Below are positions 21,479 to 32,823 of a DNA stretch of 64,000 nt, one piece after another (the stretch's first letter is position 1; every line of letters starts with the position of its first letter). The stretch spans positions 1,736,001 through 1,800,000 of the forward strand of contig JAPEUQ010000009.1 in assembly GCA_027946365.1 (NCBI GenBank). The letters are read 5' to 3'. Below the pieces are notes generated by a model. The model worked only from the letters and a program-made list of their open reading frames with translations, searched no databases and was not told where the DNA came from. Source of the stretch: Kalmusia sp. IMI 367209 (Eukaryota; Ascomycota; Dothideomycetes; Pleosporales; Didymosphaeriaceae). The translations under genes were made by a program, and so were the position numbers.

Positions 21479-22984
21479 TCAGTTCCCCTCTCGCTCTTCT
21501 TCAGAAAAGGCCGCAACGCTAGCACTAGGAGGAATCGTGGGCGCGAAAGTAGGTGGCCTAGGGAAAGCATCCGTAGAACGGCGGACACCCGTGCGCGTAA
21601 GATGCACGATAGGGGATGGTCTGCCGAAGGGAGCCGAATCACGACCAAGCCGACTAAATTTCTCATCTAAGTTACCCGGGTCGGAATCAAATTCATGGCC
21701 AGGCCTCCCCCTGAAGGAAGCGTATGTATTATAAGCCGCTACCGCACGATGACCGCACCGCTCGACAGGGTCAGTCGGACTGGGAGGGTGCTCATGATTC
21801 ACGTATTCATAGACGGGCCTGCCACTGTCACATGGCGAATAAATATCTTCCCCTGTGGAGTGCCTGAGGATATGAGGAGGCTGCGGAGAAGCGGCCCTGG
21901 TTGGAGGTGATGATTTGGAAGGAGCTCTTGACCTGGGTAGGTAAGGGACAGGTAAACCTCCAGGCCACTTATGCACTGCTTCAACAGTCTTGCTCGAGGC
22001 CACCCAAATATCTTCTACTTCGCGAAGCCCCGTGTCCCAGACCGGGAGTCCGCTTATGATGTTGTCGACACGTTGCCTGTACAGGTGCGCTATGCGACGG
22101 TGTGTCTCCGCCACACGCACAAGGAACTTGCCGTCTTGGTTCCAACCTCCCCAAAGCCAACGTTGCTGCCTCTCGTATTGTTCATCATGCAGGAAAGTAG
22201 CAAGATACTGTAGTTGATCATTGGACATCTGGCTCAGGTGGCGCATGGGAATGGGATGGACAGCGTGCAGCGTGAACGTCGGTGTTTCCTTTGGTGACAC
22301 CGGAGTAGCGTAGAGTGGGTGGAAAGTACCAATATTCATACGCCACAACTCGGTGCGATGTGGGTTAACGGGTATGAGGACACGCGTATAGTACGGTGAA
22401 GCCTGGATATCTTCAATGGTTAGAGTAGACCCCCAGAAGGTGACGATGTCGATCATTTTGTCGACATTTACATGGAGGAGATAAGGGTGGAGGGCCGCAT
22501 GGTACTCGCGGGTTGCGCCAAATCGACGACTATCTGGCGTGTTCCAACCAGCCAAAGAATCCATTGAAAGAGCCGGTGACTTAGACGCATTAGAAAGTTG
22601 ATACTCGACGTTGATCTGCTGCGAAGACGGAGTTGAAGGCATACTGCGCGGAGATCTTAGACCGAAAGGGTTGTGAGCTCTATCAGGGTTGGCGGAATGC
22701 GACCTGAAGGCGTTGGGAGGTACGTCATTGACCGTCTGCTCCAGAGAATTCCAAGGGCTGAGATATTGGGTCTGTAGGCTCCTAGCCCGTGCCTCCACGG
22801 CACGGGCTAGATGAGAGCGACCGCGAGGCTGATCCCGGGCCGATTCATAAACGCACGACTCGTCGTCGTGATCAGAGAGTAATGTCGTAATATAGGTTTG
22901 ATACGAACGAACATTGCGCTCGTCATGGTTGTTCTTGTTGACGAGAGGCACACTGTAGCTAAAAGCTGCGTTGGGACCGTTCAT
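21479..22984 (-). CDS. Hypothetical protein with disordered ends
   Basis: Uninterrupted frame of 501 residues. The N-terminal third is Ser/Pro-rich. The compact middle (about 165-330) contains VTFWGSTLTIEDIQ, a run of aromatic residues (RQQRWLWGGWNQDGKFLVRV) and helical stretches. The C-terminal 150 residues are disordered with PPTR/SPPT motifs. No recognised domain. Orientation and layout match the 920-residue neighbour, and both carry a TFW...LT stretch, a weak hint of common origin. Frames on the opposite strand over this gene are shadows. Confidence 0.7.
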   Translation of the reverse strand: MNGPNAAFSYSVPLVNKNNHDERNVRSYQTYITTLLSDHDDESCVYESARDQPRGRSHLARAVEARARSLQTQYLSPWNSLEQTVNDVPPNAFRSHSANPDRAHNPFGLRSPRSMPSTPSSQQINVEYQLSNASKSPALSMDSLAGWNTPDSRRFGATREYHAALHPYLLHVNVDKMIDIVTFWGSTLTIEDIQASPYYTRVLIPVNPHRTELWRMNIGTFHPLYATPVSPKETPTFTLHAVHPIPMRHLSQMSNDQLQYLATFLHDEQYERQQRWLWGGWNQDGKFLVRVAETHRRIAHLYRQRVDNIISGLPVWDTGLREVEDIWVASSKTVEAVHKWPGGLPVPYLPRSRAPSKSSPPTRAASPQPPHILRHSTGEDIYSPCDSGRPVYEYVNHEHPPSPTDPVERCGHRAVAAYNTYASFRGRPGHEFDSDPGNLDEKFSRLGRDSAPFGRPSPIVHLTRTGVRRSTDAFPRPPTFAPTIPPSASVAAFSEEEREGN

Positions 22985-23517
22985 GGTGACTGAACGGGTA
23001 TTCGAAGACGAAACTTAAGTTGGAACACAGGTAGTGCCTCGTTGTTTCAAGGTAGACTGGGTCGCTGAGGTTGCTAGCTGTACTTGATAGTTAAAGGTTG
23101 ATACTAGTAAAGAAGCTCCAACCTGTGTTCTTATAGCAGGCCCACGCCGATTCTATACCTTACAGTATGCGTTGTATTAATTTTCTTATTGACAGTATGC
23201 CGATCGAATATGTCAATATTAATGACATGGCATGTGAAATACCTGCGTTGCAACAAACAGGAATACGCGCAATCGACCTTTATTTCACGCGCCGTGTGGT
23301 CATGCTGGGAAAGCGCGTATTGTGATGATGTCGAATTCGTGAAGATCATTCATCATTGACCGATTGTGCTACTCTCCTAGCTGTGTCTCTGAGTAATGCA
23401 TCATGAATTAAGAAAGGACTATACATACAGTTGCGTAACACATGACCTTCATGCTTTCTGGTGTTGTTGCCTTAGGCCAACGCTGATGTTGCTTTTGGGG
23501 TATTTCATATTCCACCC
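22985..23517. other. Intergenic, nothing supported
   Basis: Promoter side of the 501-residue gene and 3' flank of the ICln gene. No supported gene. Confidence 0.5.
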
Positions 23518-24334
23518 CTAGTCCGTGCGCTGATACTTCTCCTCATGCCCGTTAATCCCACTCGCCCCACTCGCCTCCTCCTCCTCGCCCTCCCTTTGCC
23601 TTACGGTCCCCGCTCCCGGTCCTAATTCCTCACCCCCAACTACTGTGCCCACAAAATTACCGTTCTCATCCAGATAATCATCCATGTTGTCCGCTGTGAT
23701 CCAACCCGTTGCGCCCGGCGCCGTCAAGTCCTCCTCACCATCCTCATCGGCATCCGGATCAGGATGCAGGTCAGCACATGTATTCATCGCGGTGTAGATC
23801 TCCTGGATGCACGTAGCCTGTGGGGCATCGGTGGCGTAGCCAGGAGGCAGGACGGTGATCTCGAGAGTATCGATGTCTTCGTCGGCATTTACGGTTTCGG
23901 CGTCGTTGAGGGAGAGATTGATAAGGAGTGCGGGGATGGTGGACTTGTACTTCATCGTAGCGTGGAGGCCGATGGAGGGATATGGGATGGAGACACCGGT
24001 GGGGGATGGGGTATTTTGGAACAGGATAAGGTTCCTAAACATTAATAAGCTCATGCAAAACGTAGAGAAGACATGTTTCGTACTCAGAGTTCACCCAGAC
24101 GTCGACGTCCTTAACAAGCGCATCCTCGCTCTCGCCATCGCGCTCGGAGTCGAGCTTGGCGAATGAGGCATCCTCTTGGAGTTTGCTAGCTGGAACATAG
24201 AGTGTCAACCCGGAATAGTGTGCGTAGAGAACAGCCTTCGCGCCGAAGAAGGTGCTTGGAGTTTGTTCCTGATGCTCTTGTAGTGGGGTGAAATCCTCCA
24301 CCTTAGGCGCAGTACTGACGTGTCGTAATGCCAT
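23518..24334 (-). CDS. pICln-type methylosome subunit (Voldacs/Lot5 domain)
   Basis: Two exons (24334-24084, 24034-23518; intron 24083-24035 GTACGA...TTTAG), 255 residues. The domain order matches ICln: N-terminal TPLQEHQEQTP, FFGAKAVLY, a WVNSENLILF strand crossing the splice junction, then TGVSIPYPSIGLHA, the hallmark PH-like strand of the family. A long acidic region follows, with D/E-rich stretches at about 165-180 and an acidic tail. Metazoan pICln chaperones Sm proteins for snRNP assembly with the PRMT5 methylosome; fungal members are assumed to do the same in cytoplasm and nucleus. It is divergent from the WDR83-like gene across 296 bases. Confidence 0.88.
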
Positions 24335-24630
24335 GACCGCGGCGAGGTGTTTTGAGATGGAAAATAAGTGATATGATACTATGCGACTCTTGCAAGGGTA
24401 GATTGGGTTGTACTGCGATTGTTATCGCGTGGAAAGTCTGCGCAAACGTTCGAAGCAGCTGCTTCACTCAAAAGTTCTCCCGACATTTCGCCGAGACGTC
24501 ATAGCTCCAAATCTAGTGGGGTGCATTTACTCACATCTCACTGAAACACTCAGCTTAGGCCCCATCGTCCAGTCACTCACTCTCTACAAAATGCCCTAAA
24601 ATCGTAACCGACCTGTTCCTGGTCTATATA
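24335..24630. promoter_or_regulatory. Shared promoter region of ICln-like and WDR83-like genes
   Basis: 296 bases between two start codons pointing outward. It must drive both genes. No specific binding site is claimed. Confidence 0.6.
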
Positions 24631-25641
24631 ATGCCGTCATTCCCCACCATTCCTATCGCCAAACTCACCGGCCACACAGGCCCCGTCCACGCTCTCGCCT
24701 ACTCCTCCGGCCCTGCAACCTACATTCTCACTGGCTCCGCCGACCGCACAATCCGCCTATACAATCCCTCAAAAGCGCCTCCGTCCTCAACCGCACCCAC
24801 ATCCTCCGCTGGCTATCCGCCCGGGCTTATAAACAAGTACACTGCGCACGGCCACGAAGTGCTCTCCATCGCCGTCAACGATGCCAACGACCGCTTTGTG
24901 TCCACGGGTGGCGACAAATCTGTGTTTTTCTGGGATGTGCAGACAGCGCAGACGGTGCGGCGCTGGACAGGACATGCGGGGCGCGTGAACCGGGGAGTGT
25001 TTGGCGGCGAGGGCGACAGTGTGGTCGTGAGCGCGAGCTTTGATGGGACCGTAAAGTTATGGGATGTACGGAGCACATCCTACAAGCCCATCATGACGTT
25101 CGACGAAGCGAAAGATAGCGTGACGGATGTGGTAGTGTTTGACGCGGAGATCATTTCTGGGTCGGTGGACGGCCGGGTCAGAAGCTACGACTTGAGGGTG
25201 GGCATGTGTCAGGTGGATATCATTGGGCATCCTGTGACGAGTTTGAGCGTGTCGAAGAAAGGGACGGAAGTGTTGGTGTCGAGCTTGGATTCGACAGTGA
25301 GGTTAATGGATCGAGGAAACGGGGGCTTGTTGAAGGCGTATCGGGATGAGAGATTTGTGAATATGGATTTGAGAGTGAGGAGTACGCTGGGGCTTAATGA
25401 CAGTGTGGTTGTCAGTGGGAGTGATGATGGGATGATGTTCGCGTGGGACTTGTTGGAAGGAGAATGTATGCACAAGTTTAGGCACTCTCAGATGCGGGAG
25501 GTGAGGGGGAAAGCAGAGATTGGTAACAATGAGAAGGGGAAGAAGGATGTCGTTTCTGCTGTAGCCTTTTGTCCGAGCAGGAAAGAGTGGGCCAGTGCGG
25601 GTGGGGATGGGAACGTCATCGTCTGGGGAATGAACACCTGA
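24631..25641 (+). CDS. WD40-repeat protein of the WDR83/MORG1 group
   Basis: Intronless, 336 residues. Seven WD-type blades can be traced, starting with LTGHTGPVHALAY...GSADRTIRLYN, then HGHEVLSIAV...STGGDKSVFFWDV, GHAGRVNRGVF...SASFDGTVKLWD, a central SGSVDGRVRSYDLRVG blade, SSLDSTVRLMD, SGSDDGMMFAWDL and the closing SAGGDGNVIVWGM. Length and blade spacing fit mitogen-activated protein kinase organizer 1 (WDR83), a scaffold associated with MAPK signalling and with spliceosomes. Other small WD40 proteins are a possible alternative, but the order and the KLTGHTGPV start favour this one. Its 3' end converges with NOB1. Confidence 0.85.
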   Translation: MPSFPTIPIAKLTGHTGPVHALAYSSGPATYILTGSADRTIRLYNPSKAPPSSTAPTSSAGYPPGLINKYTAHGHEVLSIAVNDANDRFVSTGGDKSVFFWDVQTAQTVRRWTGHAGRVNRGVFGGEGDSVVVSASFDGTVKLWDVRSTSYKPIMTFDEAKDSVTDVVVFDAEIISGSVDGRVRSYDLRVGMCQVDIIGHPVTSLSVSKKGTEVLVSSLDSTVRLMDRGNGGLLKAYRDERFVNMDLRVRSTLGLNDSVVVSGSDDGMMFAWDLLEGECMHKFRHSQMREVRGKAEIGNNEKGKKDVVSAVAFCPSRKEWASAGGDGNVIVWGMNT

Positions 25642-25738
25642 AAGAGAGGATGTTTGCTCATAATTTTCATATGTAGAGATACCCCAGGAATCATATCGAA
25701 TCTATCCATAATATAAAGAGCTTTGAAACCGAGACGCC

Positions 25739-27238
25739 TTATCCATGCTTGGTATCTAATATGACCTCACTTGATGCCCTTTCATGATCTCGTAACAAAT
25801 GAGGAGCCCTTGGTACAACCCGTCTAGAATCTCTTCCGTGAGTTGATATTCTTGCCCGCCCCGACCTTCGGCCTTCCCCAGCTCTTCCCCGATCTCCCGT
25901 CAAAATACCTGGCAAATAATCCTCATCCATCAGATCCCTCGTCTTCGTCCTTTTTCCCTCCCCAATCTGCTTTTGATACTCCTTCTGATCCTCACTCAAC
26001 ACCAACTCCCTACCCCAACCGCCCTTTCCACCACCCTTGCCCGCATTCTTCCCGTTGCTTGTCCCGGCAACCGGTTTCGGAATACTGTATCGGTTGCCCC
26101 GGTTAGTGTGCTGGTAGTTCTTCGCTAGGTGGATCCTGAACTCGCCCTTCGAGTTCGTGCTGCAGGAGACGCGCTTGAGGGCTGGCTGTCCGCACCGCGA
26201 GCAGAACTGCTTGTCCATTTCTCGGGTGACGAGAAAGCAGGCGTGGCAGCGGAGGACTTGAGCGCGTGCGCGGCGGATGCGCTGCATGTTGGTGGAGAGG
26301 AGGTCCATGCCCATCTGGAGAAGAACATTTTGCATGGCGAAGTCAATGGTCATGGTCGCGACACCCATTTGGGGATCGCCTTTGCGGAGAGGGGTTTTGT
26401 CGGCATCTTTGGCTTTGTGCTTGGAGACGTTGCCGGGTGTGATCCATTCCCCGCCGTCGGAGTCGTCTTCTTCCGATGAGGCGGGTGGGGTGGGCTGTTG
26501 GGTTGCTGAAGGAAGATCCGAGACTTGAAGATTTGAGAGGTCCTGTTGGACAGCTTCGGTACCCTTGATAGGCACCTTAGACTCTATAGCAGGCTCGGAG
26601 GGAAGCTCTTTGGCGGTTTGCTGTTGCTGCTGTGTAGCCTCTTTGACAGGCTCCTCCGTAGACTGGGACTTTAGGTCTGCAGTATTTGCACTGGGCGGCT
26701 CCTCAGAGGATTGCACGTCTGGCTGTATAGATTCTTCTGTGGGTGCGTGTTCACCATCCTGTCGTGACCGAGGGTTTACCGCAACTTCTCCTTGAGGCGC
26801 TTCAATTACTCCTTCTACTTTCTGCTCCGACTCGCTCTTCGCCTCCGGTTGGTTGCCCGGCTTCTCAGCCCGCGGTCCCTTTGGCACGTTCCTTAATCCC
26901 CAAGGTCCACCATTTTTCTCACAGTGCACCTCATAAGCTAACGCCAAGATACCCAAATCCTGCCTGCTCAGCACCGGATAATCTCCAGTCTTCTTTGCAA
27001 ATGCCGCGACAGCCTCATAGCTCGTAGGTGACGGCGTCTTGATATTCAAAAACGGTAGTAGCGTAGTCTCAACCCGCGACCTAGTTGCTGGATCGCGGAT
27101 TTCTGCTATGATGGCGGGAGTTGTATAAAGCACCTCGGCTGCATTAATGATGGTAGATATGGAGACCGCATTCTTAATTAGAGGCCCTGTGTCGATAATG
27201 ATTGAGTGAATAGGCTTTTGGCTAGTCTCTGTAGCCAT
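25739..27238 (-). CDS. NOB1: 20S pre-rRNA D-site endonuclease NOB1, C-terminal end shifted out of frame
   Basis: The open frame gives 499 residues. The N-terminal PIN domain has the invariant opening IIIDTGPLI, an acidic Glu in AEIRDP, and SRQDLGILALAYE, which supplies the catalytic acidic set. A disordered Glu/Pro-rich insert follows. Then comes the zinc ribbon with Cys pairs CHAC (about 329) and CSRC (about 346), and a Gly/Lys-rich basic region. NOB1 cleaves 20S pre-rRNA at site D in late 40S maturation. After LPGILTGDRGRAG (near residue 453) the frame leaves the conserved one. In the neighbouring frame the expected basic tail (RPKVGAGKN, NSRKR) ends at TAG 25824-25826. One missing base in the C-run 25876-25879 explains this. 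The true end is therefore probably 25824. Confidence 0.92.
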   Translation of the reverse strand: MATETSQKPIHSIIIDTGPLIKNAVSISTIINAAEVLYTTPAIIAEIRDPATRSRVETTLLPFLNIKTPSPTSYEAVAAFAKKTGDYPVLSRQDLGILALAYEVHCEKNGGPWGLRNVPKGPRAEKPGNQPEAKSESEQKVEGVIEAPQGEVAVNPRSRQDGEHAPTEESIQPDVQSSEEPPSANTADLKSQSTEEPVKEATQQQQQTAKELPSEPAIESKVPIKGTEAVQQDLSNLQVSDLPSATQQPTPPASSEEDDSDGGEWITPGNVSKHKAKDADKTPLRKGDPQMGVATMTIDFAMQNVLLQMGMDLLSTNMQRIRRARAQVLRCHACFLVTREMDKQFCSRCGQPALKRVSCSTNSKGEFRIHLAKNYQHTNRGNRYSIPKPVAGTSNGKNAGKGGGKGGWGRELVLSEDQKEYQKQIGEGKRTKTRDLMDEDYLPGILTGDRGRAGEGRRSGRARISTHGRDSRRVVPRAPHLLRDHERASSEVILDTKHG

Positions 27239-30200
27239 AGTGGGGTATTCCTTGAATATAGGAGTCCTGAGTCGGTTAAAGTCGCACGGTGCTGTGTGAA
27301 TATTCGCTGCCGTCAGTCTTCGAGTAGGGCAATGATCTAGGTTGTCGTGGACACTCTACTGTGATTTTTGGAAAGTGGCGTGGATAACGAAGGTTGTGCG
27401 CACCACTTTTCATGCAAATTTTATTACATACGCTCACGTTTCATGGTAGGCGTTATGAGTGGAGGGGACGCGAGGCTAGTCGATGACTAAGTAAAGGCTT
27501 AGGGAAAGCGCTCTTTATCGGTCTACCCGCTTTAGCTCCCGCTGCCCAATTTCAACCTCTAGTTATTCTTATGACTTTCTACATGCTTTGATCTCGCTCA
27601 GGCTGTTTTTGCATACTTGGTCCTCCACTCGACATAAAACCATAGGACGTACCCGGGCCTACGGGCCAGGACTAACGCTTACCGCCTGCAGCTTTTAATG
27701 ACTACGCCTCCTGGGCATAGACCATCAGAGCAACGCGAAGCCCCTTGCAGGTAAGACGGGATTGAGATGACGTTGGCGCCTATCGCTGCCGTTAGAGCAC
27801 CGAGTGATTTGACCGATGGAGCATATCTTCGTGAAGGTCTGTCGATACCAATCCCAGGAGGCTCCCGAGCGGCAGCGCGGTGGCGGACGCATCCCGGCAT
27901 ACTCCAACAAGCCATGACCTGATATTCGGCAAGTCGCACAAGTATTGCCAATTGAGCGCAGGGCGCCAGCGTATGCCAGATCCAGATCCAGATCCATATG
28001 AAGTTTTTCCATATACAGAAGGTATGGTGGCATCGTGGCGAAAAATCGGGGTTGACGATGTTGCCGCGATCTGATAATCTTTCGTCCAAGTTTTTGTTCA
28101 TCTCCGCTTTTCAATTGTATGACGCAACAACTGTGCGAATACGGACAGGATAGTTCTCTTGGCTCATGCTCTTTCGAAGTCATCATGCCTTGCTATACCG
28201 CTTAGGCAGTACTACCTCGCCCTTCTGTATCGATTCTCCTGGGGTGCCACCCCATCCGCCAATCATGCCAGCCTCCGCATCCGCTGAGCTTCTCTATCGC
28301 GCCGTGGGTTTCGTCTAGGTGAAAGAGGGAGATCGGCTATGCTCTCCAAGGATAGCCCAAATGAGGTGTCTGAGGGCTGCTCATATGGCGAGCACCATTA
28401 TATATGCGCGAGTGCTACTGAAGGCCTACCAATGTCAGCTTGCGTCTCGTCAGATGGCCGGAACAAAGACTAAGAGTTGTACATGAGTGAAGTACAAGGA
28501 CCTGCCTGTGCATCACCACGCTCTTTCGCCGCTTACCAGTCTACCATGTATACACGTATGCCTCAATTTCCTACGGTACCATCGATTGCCACACGAGAGG
28601 ATCGGAGCGCCGAAATATCTTTACTGTTTCTGTCTTGTTGTCCATCGATCACAAGCCATGATGTACAGGCAACCTTGCACCTCTCGGCAATTGCGCTTGT
28701 GGCTGCATATCCGGTCTACACGAAGATCTGCCACTACCAGGTCCATTACAGGACACTATCACTGGCGAAGCTGCGGGCGGTCACCGCAAGATTCGTCAGC
28801 ACAGGATTGGTTCAGACCCTTCGTGCGTCTGCAACTGGTATCGGACGGATGACTTGGGCCACCTCGGCGGTGAGCACCCATTTGCGACGCGTTGCGGGGT
28901 CGGTTTTAGGCTTATCGTCGTCTCTCTGCAAGCCTGTCTTTGCAAAAGCTCAGCAAGTGCCCTCTCGAATCGACTAACAGTTTCGCCTGTCTCACAAAGA
29001 GCACAGAATTCTCGGCTAACACGTATGCTTCGTGTCGAGAACAGTACTAATGGTGTTTAGTAATGATGTACACATGACCCTACGCTGTTCAATTTACTGG
29101 CAATCTGTGTGCGCAAGGTTGCGTGCTGACCGGTGAGCTTGTTTGTGCAGTGTCTAGCAGTTTACTAGCAGGAGAAGACAGGAAAAGCGCAGAGATCCCG
29201 CTCCGTCCGGTCAGCTAGATTTGGATTCCTGGCCTGTTGCTGCGCTATTGGTTGCCCGTCGGCGAATCCGGAGCAGTTGGCGCCAACTTGAGCGTGGGAG
29301 GGACAAGCTGCATCGAGCCGAAAGGTAGTAGTTGAAGGCAATCCTTCGTCTGGGCAGCCTCATTCGCTGCTGGAAGCCGAAGCGGCTCAAAATCCGACGT
29401 CAGGGTGGGTAGAAGAAGGCAATAAGGCAAACCTGCAGACGTGGTAACGGCGGAGGCTGTCAACGAGGCCCTGGCAGTACGCCGCACGCCCAGGGGAGGT
29501 CAGCCGATCGCCCAGCTACGAGCCTACTTATTGCTAGCCAGGCCCACAGTTCTGAAGAATAAAAAGGTGAGCAAAATTCCCAAGAAACATACGGACGAAA
29601 TAGAGCTTACTCGTTCTTCGTTCCTCCAATAGATCGGCCGATGTTGGGCGTCGTTTCATGCCATCCAATCCTCGATCGCTGCCGCTGCCGCTACCGCCTG
29701 ACAAGGTCGGCGTTCCGGCTTGCTCGACCATTGATTTATACCTAGTTTTTTCGAGCAGAGCCGCACAGCTATCTTTTCCGCCTTCGTCGATGCGCATGCA
29801 CTCCAGCTACGTCTCAGTCCGCTCGAAACCGCCACTCTGCGATGACATCCATGATTATTCATAGATGGCTTACAACTCATCTGTACATTTGAAGTGCAAC
29901 GTATGCTGTGCTTCAGGACTCGAGGCTCATCGACAACAGGCTGCCGTGTTGGGGCCTTGACTCAGCTAAAGCAAGCAAAGCAATTTCAGCGACGTGTCAG
30001 GGTACCTGATCCGGAGCTCTAGAAGTCAATCCGACCTGCCATACTGCTCGGCATGCGCCGGGCTGCAACCACCTATTCGCCAAACGGGGCTATGGTGTAG
30101 GCGTTCCGTTAGCACAAGGTCCCACCCGACAACACCCTGCGAAGGCGCTATGGACCTGGTGCTGGTTGGCCAACTTAGCAAGTGCTTGCATGCAGCCAGC

Positions 30201-30603
30201 TCATTCCGCCGGCGGGATACGCGGTCGGTTTACCGGATTCTGTCCACTTGATTGCAGCTGACATGGCGATAGCTGCGGAGAGCTGTAGCCCACCTACGGA
30301 GCGGCACAGTAGAGTATCATACGACGATCCATAACCACCGGCGTTCAACAGCGCGCGAAGGGAGCAGATCTCATGTACCGAGTTTGCCTTTGTGTGCACC
30401 CATCGACATAGAGGAACAGCCGGCGACTACACGCCCCCAAGCTCGAGACGAATGACAACAGGACACGGAAACACTCACGTCCGCGGCGGGGTAATGATGG
30501 TCGCCGGGATGTTTCTCCACCCTTCTGCAGCCAAAAAGGAATCCTGCCGCATCCTCGCCCATCCGCGCGCCACAACCTTATCTGCGGCTTGCTTTAGTCT
30601 CAA
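27239..30603. other. Gene-poor interval, no supported gene
   Basis: More than 3 kb upstream of NOB1. Many short frames overlap on both strands, the longest of 166 codons (28477-28977, plus), none with domain, signal or splice coherence. A short ATCCAG repeat (three units) lies near 27978-27995. Some could be fragments of decayed sequence, but I cannot support a gene. Confidence 0.5.
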
Positions 30604-31050
30604 TCACATCACGACATGGTGGGGTCGTCTGATCAATATTGTGGGACAGTTTCCTGCGCAAATTTCATGCAGCAGAGCCGCATCATTGGCAGCAAAGGAT
30701 AAAGGGCTGGTGGAAGTGGGCAGTGATAGCCATGGCAAGCGAAGTGCGCTTTGGGAAAGCCTACCGCTAAAACCTTGTGCCGAGACATTCTGCAGGGAAT
30801 CCTGACGTCCGAACGTCATTGACTATGTCGGTTAGTACGCCCGTAAACGATTACAAACGATCAAAGTAACGTTTCGCCCTTCAAGCCATCTTACCTGTGT
30901 CGAATCGACGAGATAAACCAAAGCCCAACTGCCCCACTTAGGTCCGATAGATACGGAAATTGGATCCCGTCCGTCAGGCGTGGCGATAACATTCGCGTAA
31001 ACGCTGGGGCTTCTGGCATCTTGTGGTACTGCGATGGGCAAAGGATTCAA
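30604..31050 (-). other. Possible exons of an unrecognised minus-strand gene or relic
   Basis: Two open segments (about 31050-30895 and 30822-30604) are separated by a textbook fungal intron, 30894-30823, with donor GTAAGAT, branch TACTAAC and acceptor CATAG, and the frame continues across it. The upstream segment has protein-like composition (for example PISVSIGPKWGSWALVYLV). However, it has no ATG, so at least one further exon would be needed. The family is not recognised. The opposite strand is also open here, which lowers confidence. Confidence 0.3.
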
Positions 31051-31277
31051 GGTTTAACCAACAATGCACTTCCGCCAGGCTCGAGGATCTACAAAGCCTT
31101 CTCTGTCTTCTACTGCGATGGTTTCGGTTTCTGGGTTCTGAGAGGCGACGCAACAAATCCACCTGCTGGAGAAGCGTGGCAGTCACTTTGGTTCGACCAC
31201 GACAGAACCGACTATTCATCTTACTTGACCAACGCCGGGACAGAAAGGACGCTACGCTGCCAACGGCCTGACCAGAT

Positions 31278-31589
31278 ATGGCCCGACATGTTGTTGCCTA
31301 CCATATATCAAACTCGTCCTGTGCCAACAGACCAGAGGTATGGTGGATTGAAAGGCGAGCTAGCTATTTTCCTAGCATTGATAGCTTTTTCTATGGACCG
31401 GCAGTATGTGAGGCAGGTTATACCTCAGATGTTCACTGGAGGTGTCTGGGCAAGGCATTCGCTTCCTCATGGACGTAAGTAGATTAGTACTCAAGATGCT
31501 GTCTTCATTGTGCTGATGTTTGCAGGTGTCAACCAACGAGGCGTAGTGGTGAACGTCTATACGTGCCCCTCGTCCTGGGGGCACAATAA
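31278..31589 (+). CDS. Possible small Cys/Trp-containing protein with one intron
   Basis: A clear plus-strand intron at 31475-31525 (GTAAGTAG donor, TGCTGATG branch, TTTGCAG acceptor) joins an ATG-started frame (31278-31474) to 31526-31589, giving 86 residues that include SFFYGPAVCEAGYT. That motif recalls Cys-containing fungal surface proteins with FYSPGxCPxGYT-like stretches. A second frame through the same intron is also open and would end at 31647, so which frame is coding is uncertain. The start may be internal to a longer gene. Low confidence. Confidence 0.28.
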
Positions 31590-31647
31590 CACTGCACAGG
31601 AGCTCAGCAATTACGAGGACGGAGTGGGTGGAAAATACTATATGTAA

Positions 31648-32823
31648 GGATTCAGAAGTCGTCGACGTTGACTTATTGGCCCCCGCCAAGACCCATCGGG
31701 ACGAACCGTTTATCTTCCCCAAACAGGCGTTCTTGCCTTACCGACCTCGACCGCTAAATTGCCTTGCCCTGTTTGGCCCCTGGCACGACCCGATCCTCAC
31801 TCTCATTTCTCACCGGTTGGGCGTATAGCCATCAACATTGTCTTGGTTTTCGTGCTGTAATGATTTGTTCATATCTACATTCGGTCCGCATGTTCGCCCT
31901 GTCTCATTTCATTCTCGAAGGACATTTGAGTCCTCATTGCGCTCCCTTAAATACGTTATACCGCGCAGGCCCCGCATCTCCACCCGCAACGTTGCTCCCA
32001 TATCAAATTGTCACCGCCTGTTCTTCTTTCCTCTAGCTTCATGAATGGCACAGGACATGTCTCGGCTCGTACCTAATGGCTCTTGATTGTTCCTATCGCA
32101 CACCATATTTACAATGGCAATCTAATTCGATATATGACATACTTCGGCTCCCTCGTCTCCATTTCAGTTGTATGATGAGTTCTTCAAGTTACACTTCTCA
32201 CGCATATAGAAGCTTTCAAGAAAACCTTGAGCACAATGGGTGCCTACTAAATGCTGCAAACCATACCGCAAGCATGGCAGAATCTCCCTTTCTCCGCTCC
32301 CGCCTCCGATGCTCGCAGTTGATTGGGTCATATCGTTCTCCTTGGTTCCTCACCCTGGTGATTTCGTCCTCGCCCTTTTCTAGCCGTGGTCTACCTTGAT
32401 ACCGTTGTCACTTTTATCACGGCCAACAGTGTCAAACGGATCCTTTCAACACACATAGGACTACATTGATCAGAAAATCGTACCCCTTGGCTGGATTCTA
32501 CAACGCCAAGCAGAGCGTGCAAAGGAGAAAGGTCTATTTCAGGACCATGCCATATATCAAGTAGCCAACACGACTTCCACTTTTTCTACGTGCAACCGGC
32601 TAATCTGCAAGCGCGTATTGGTAGAAGCAGGTTGAGATTTCCGTAAAAAAAACCGATGAGATTATGCCGTGACACCGCCCAATGCTACATCTAGATCTAG
32701 ACCCGACCACCCGGCCTGTGAAACGTACAACATATGGTACAAACAGTGCGGCTCAAATACTGGAGTCGAGATATTCAAGAAACGCTCAGAGGAGTAGAGC
32801 GCATGCGATGTGTTCGCTCCATG
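31648..32823. other. Intergenic, nothing supported
   Basis: Between the weak candidate at 31.3 kb and the 3' end of TIM22. It is AT-leaning toward the right. No coding signal. Confidence 0.5.

Noticed and set aside
28477..28977. 166-codon plus-strand frame
   Set aside because: Alternative frames on the same strand are also open, no start context or domain is seen, and no splice signals accompany it.
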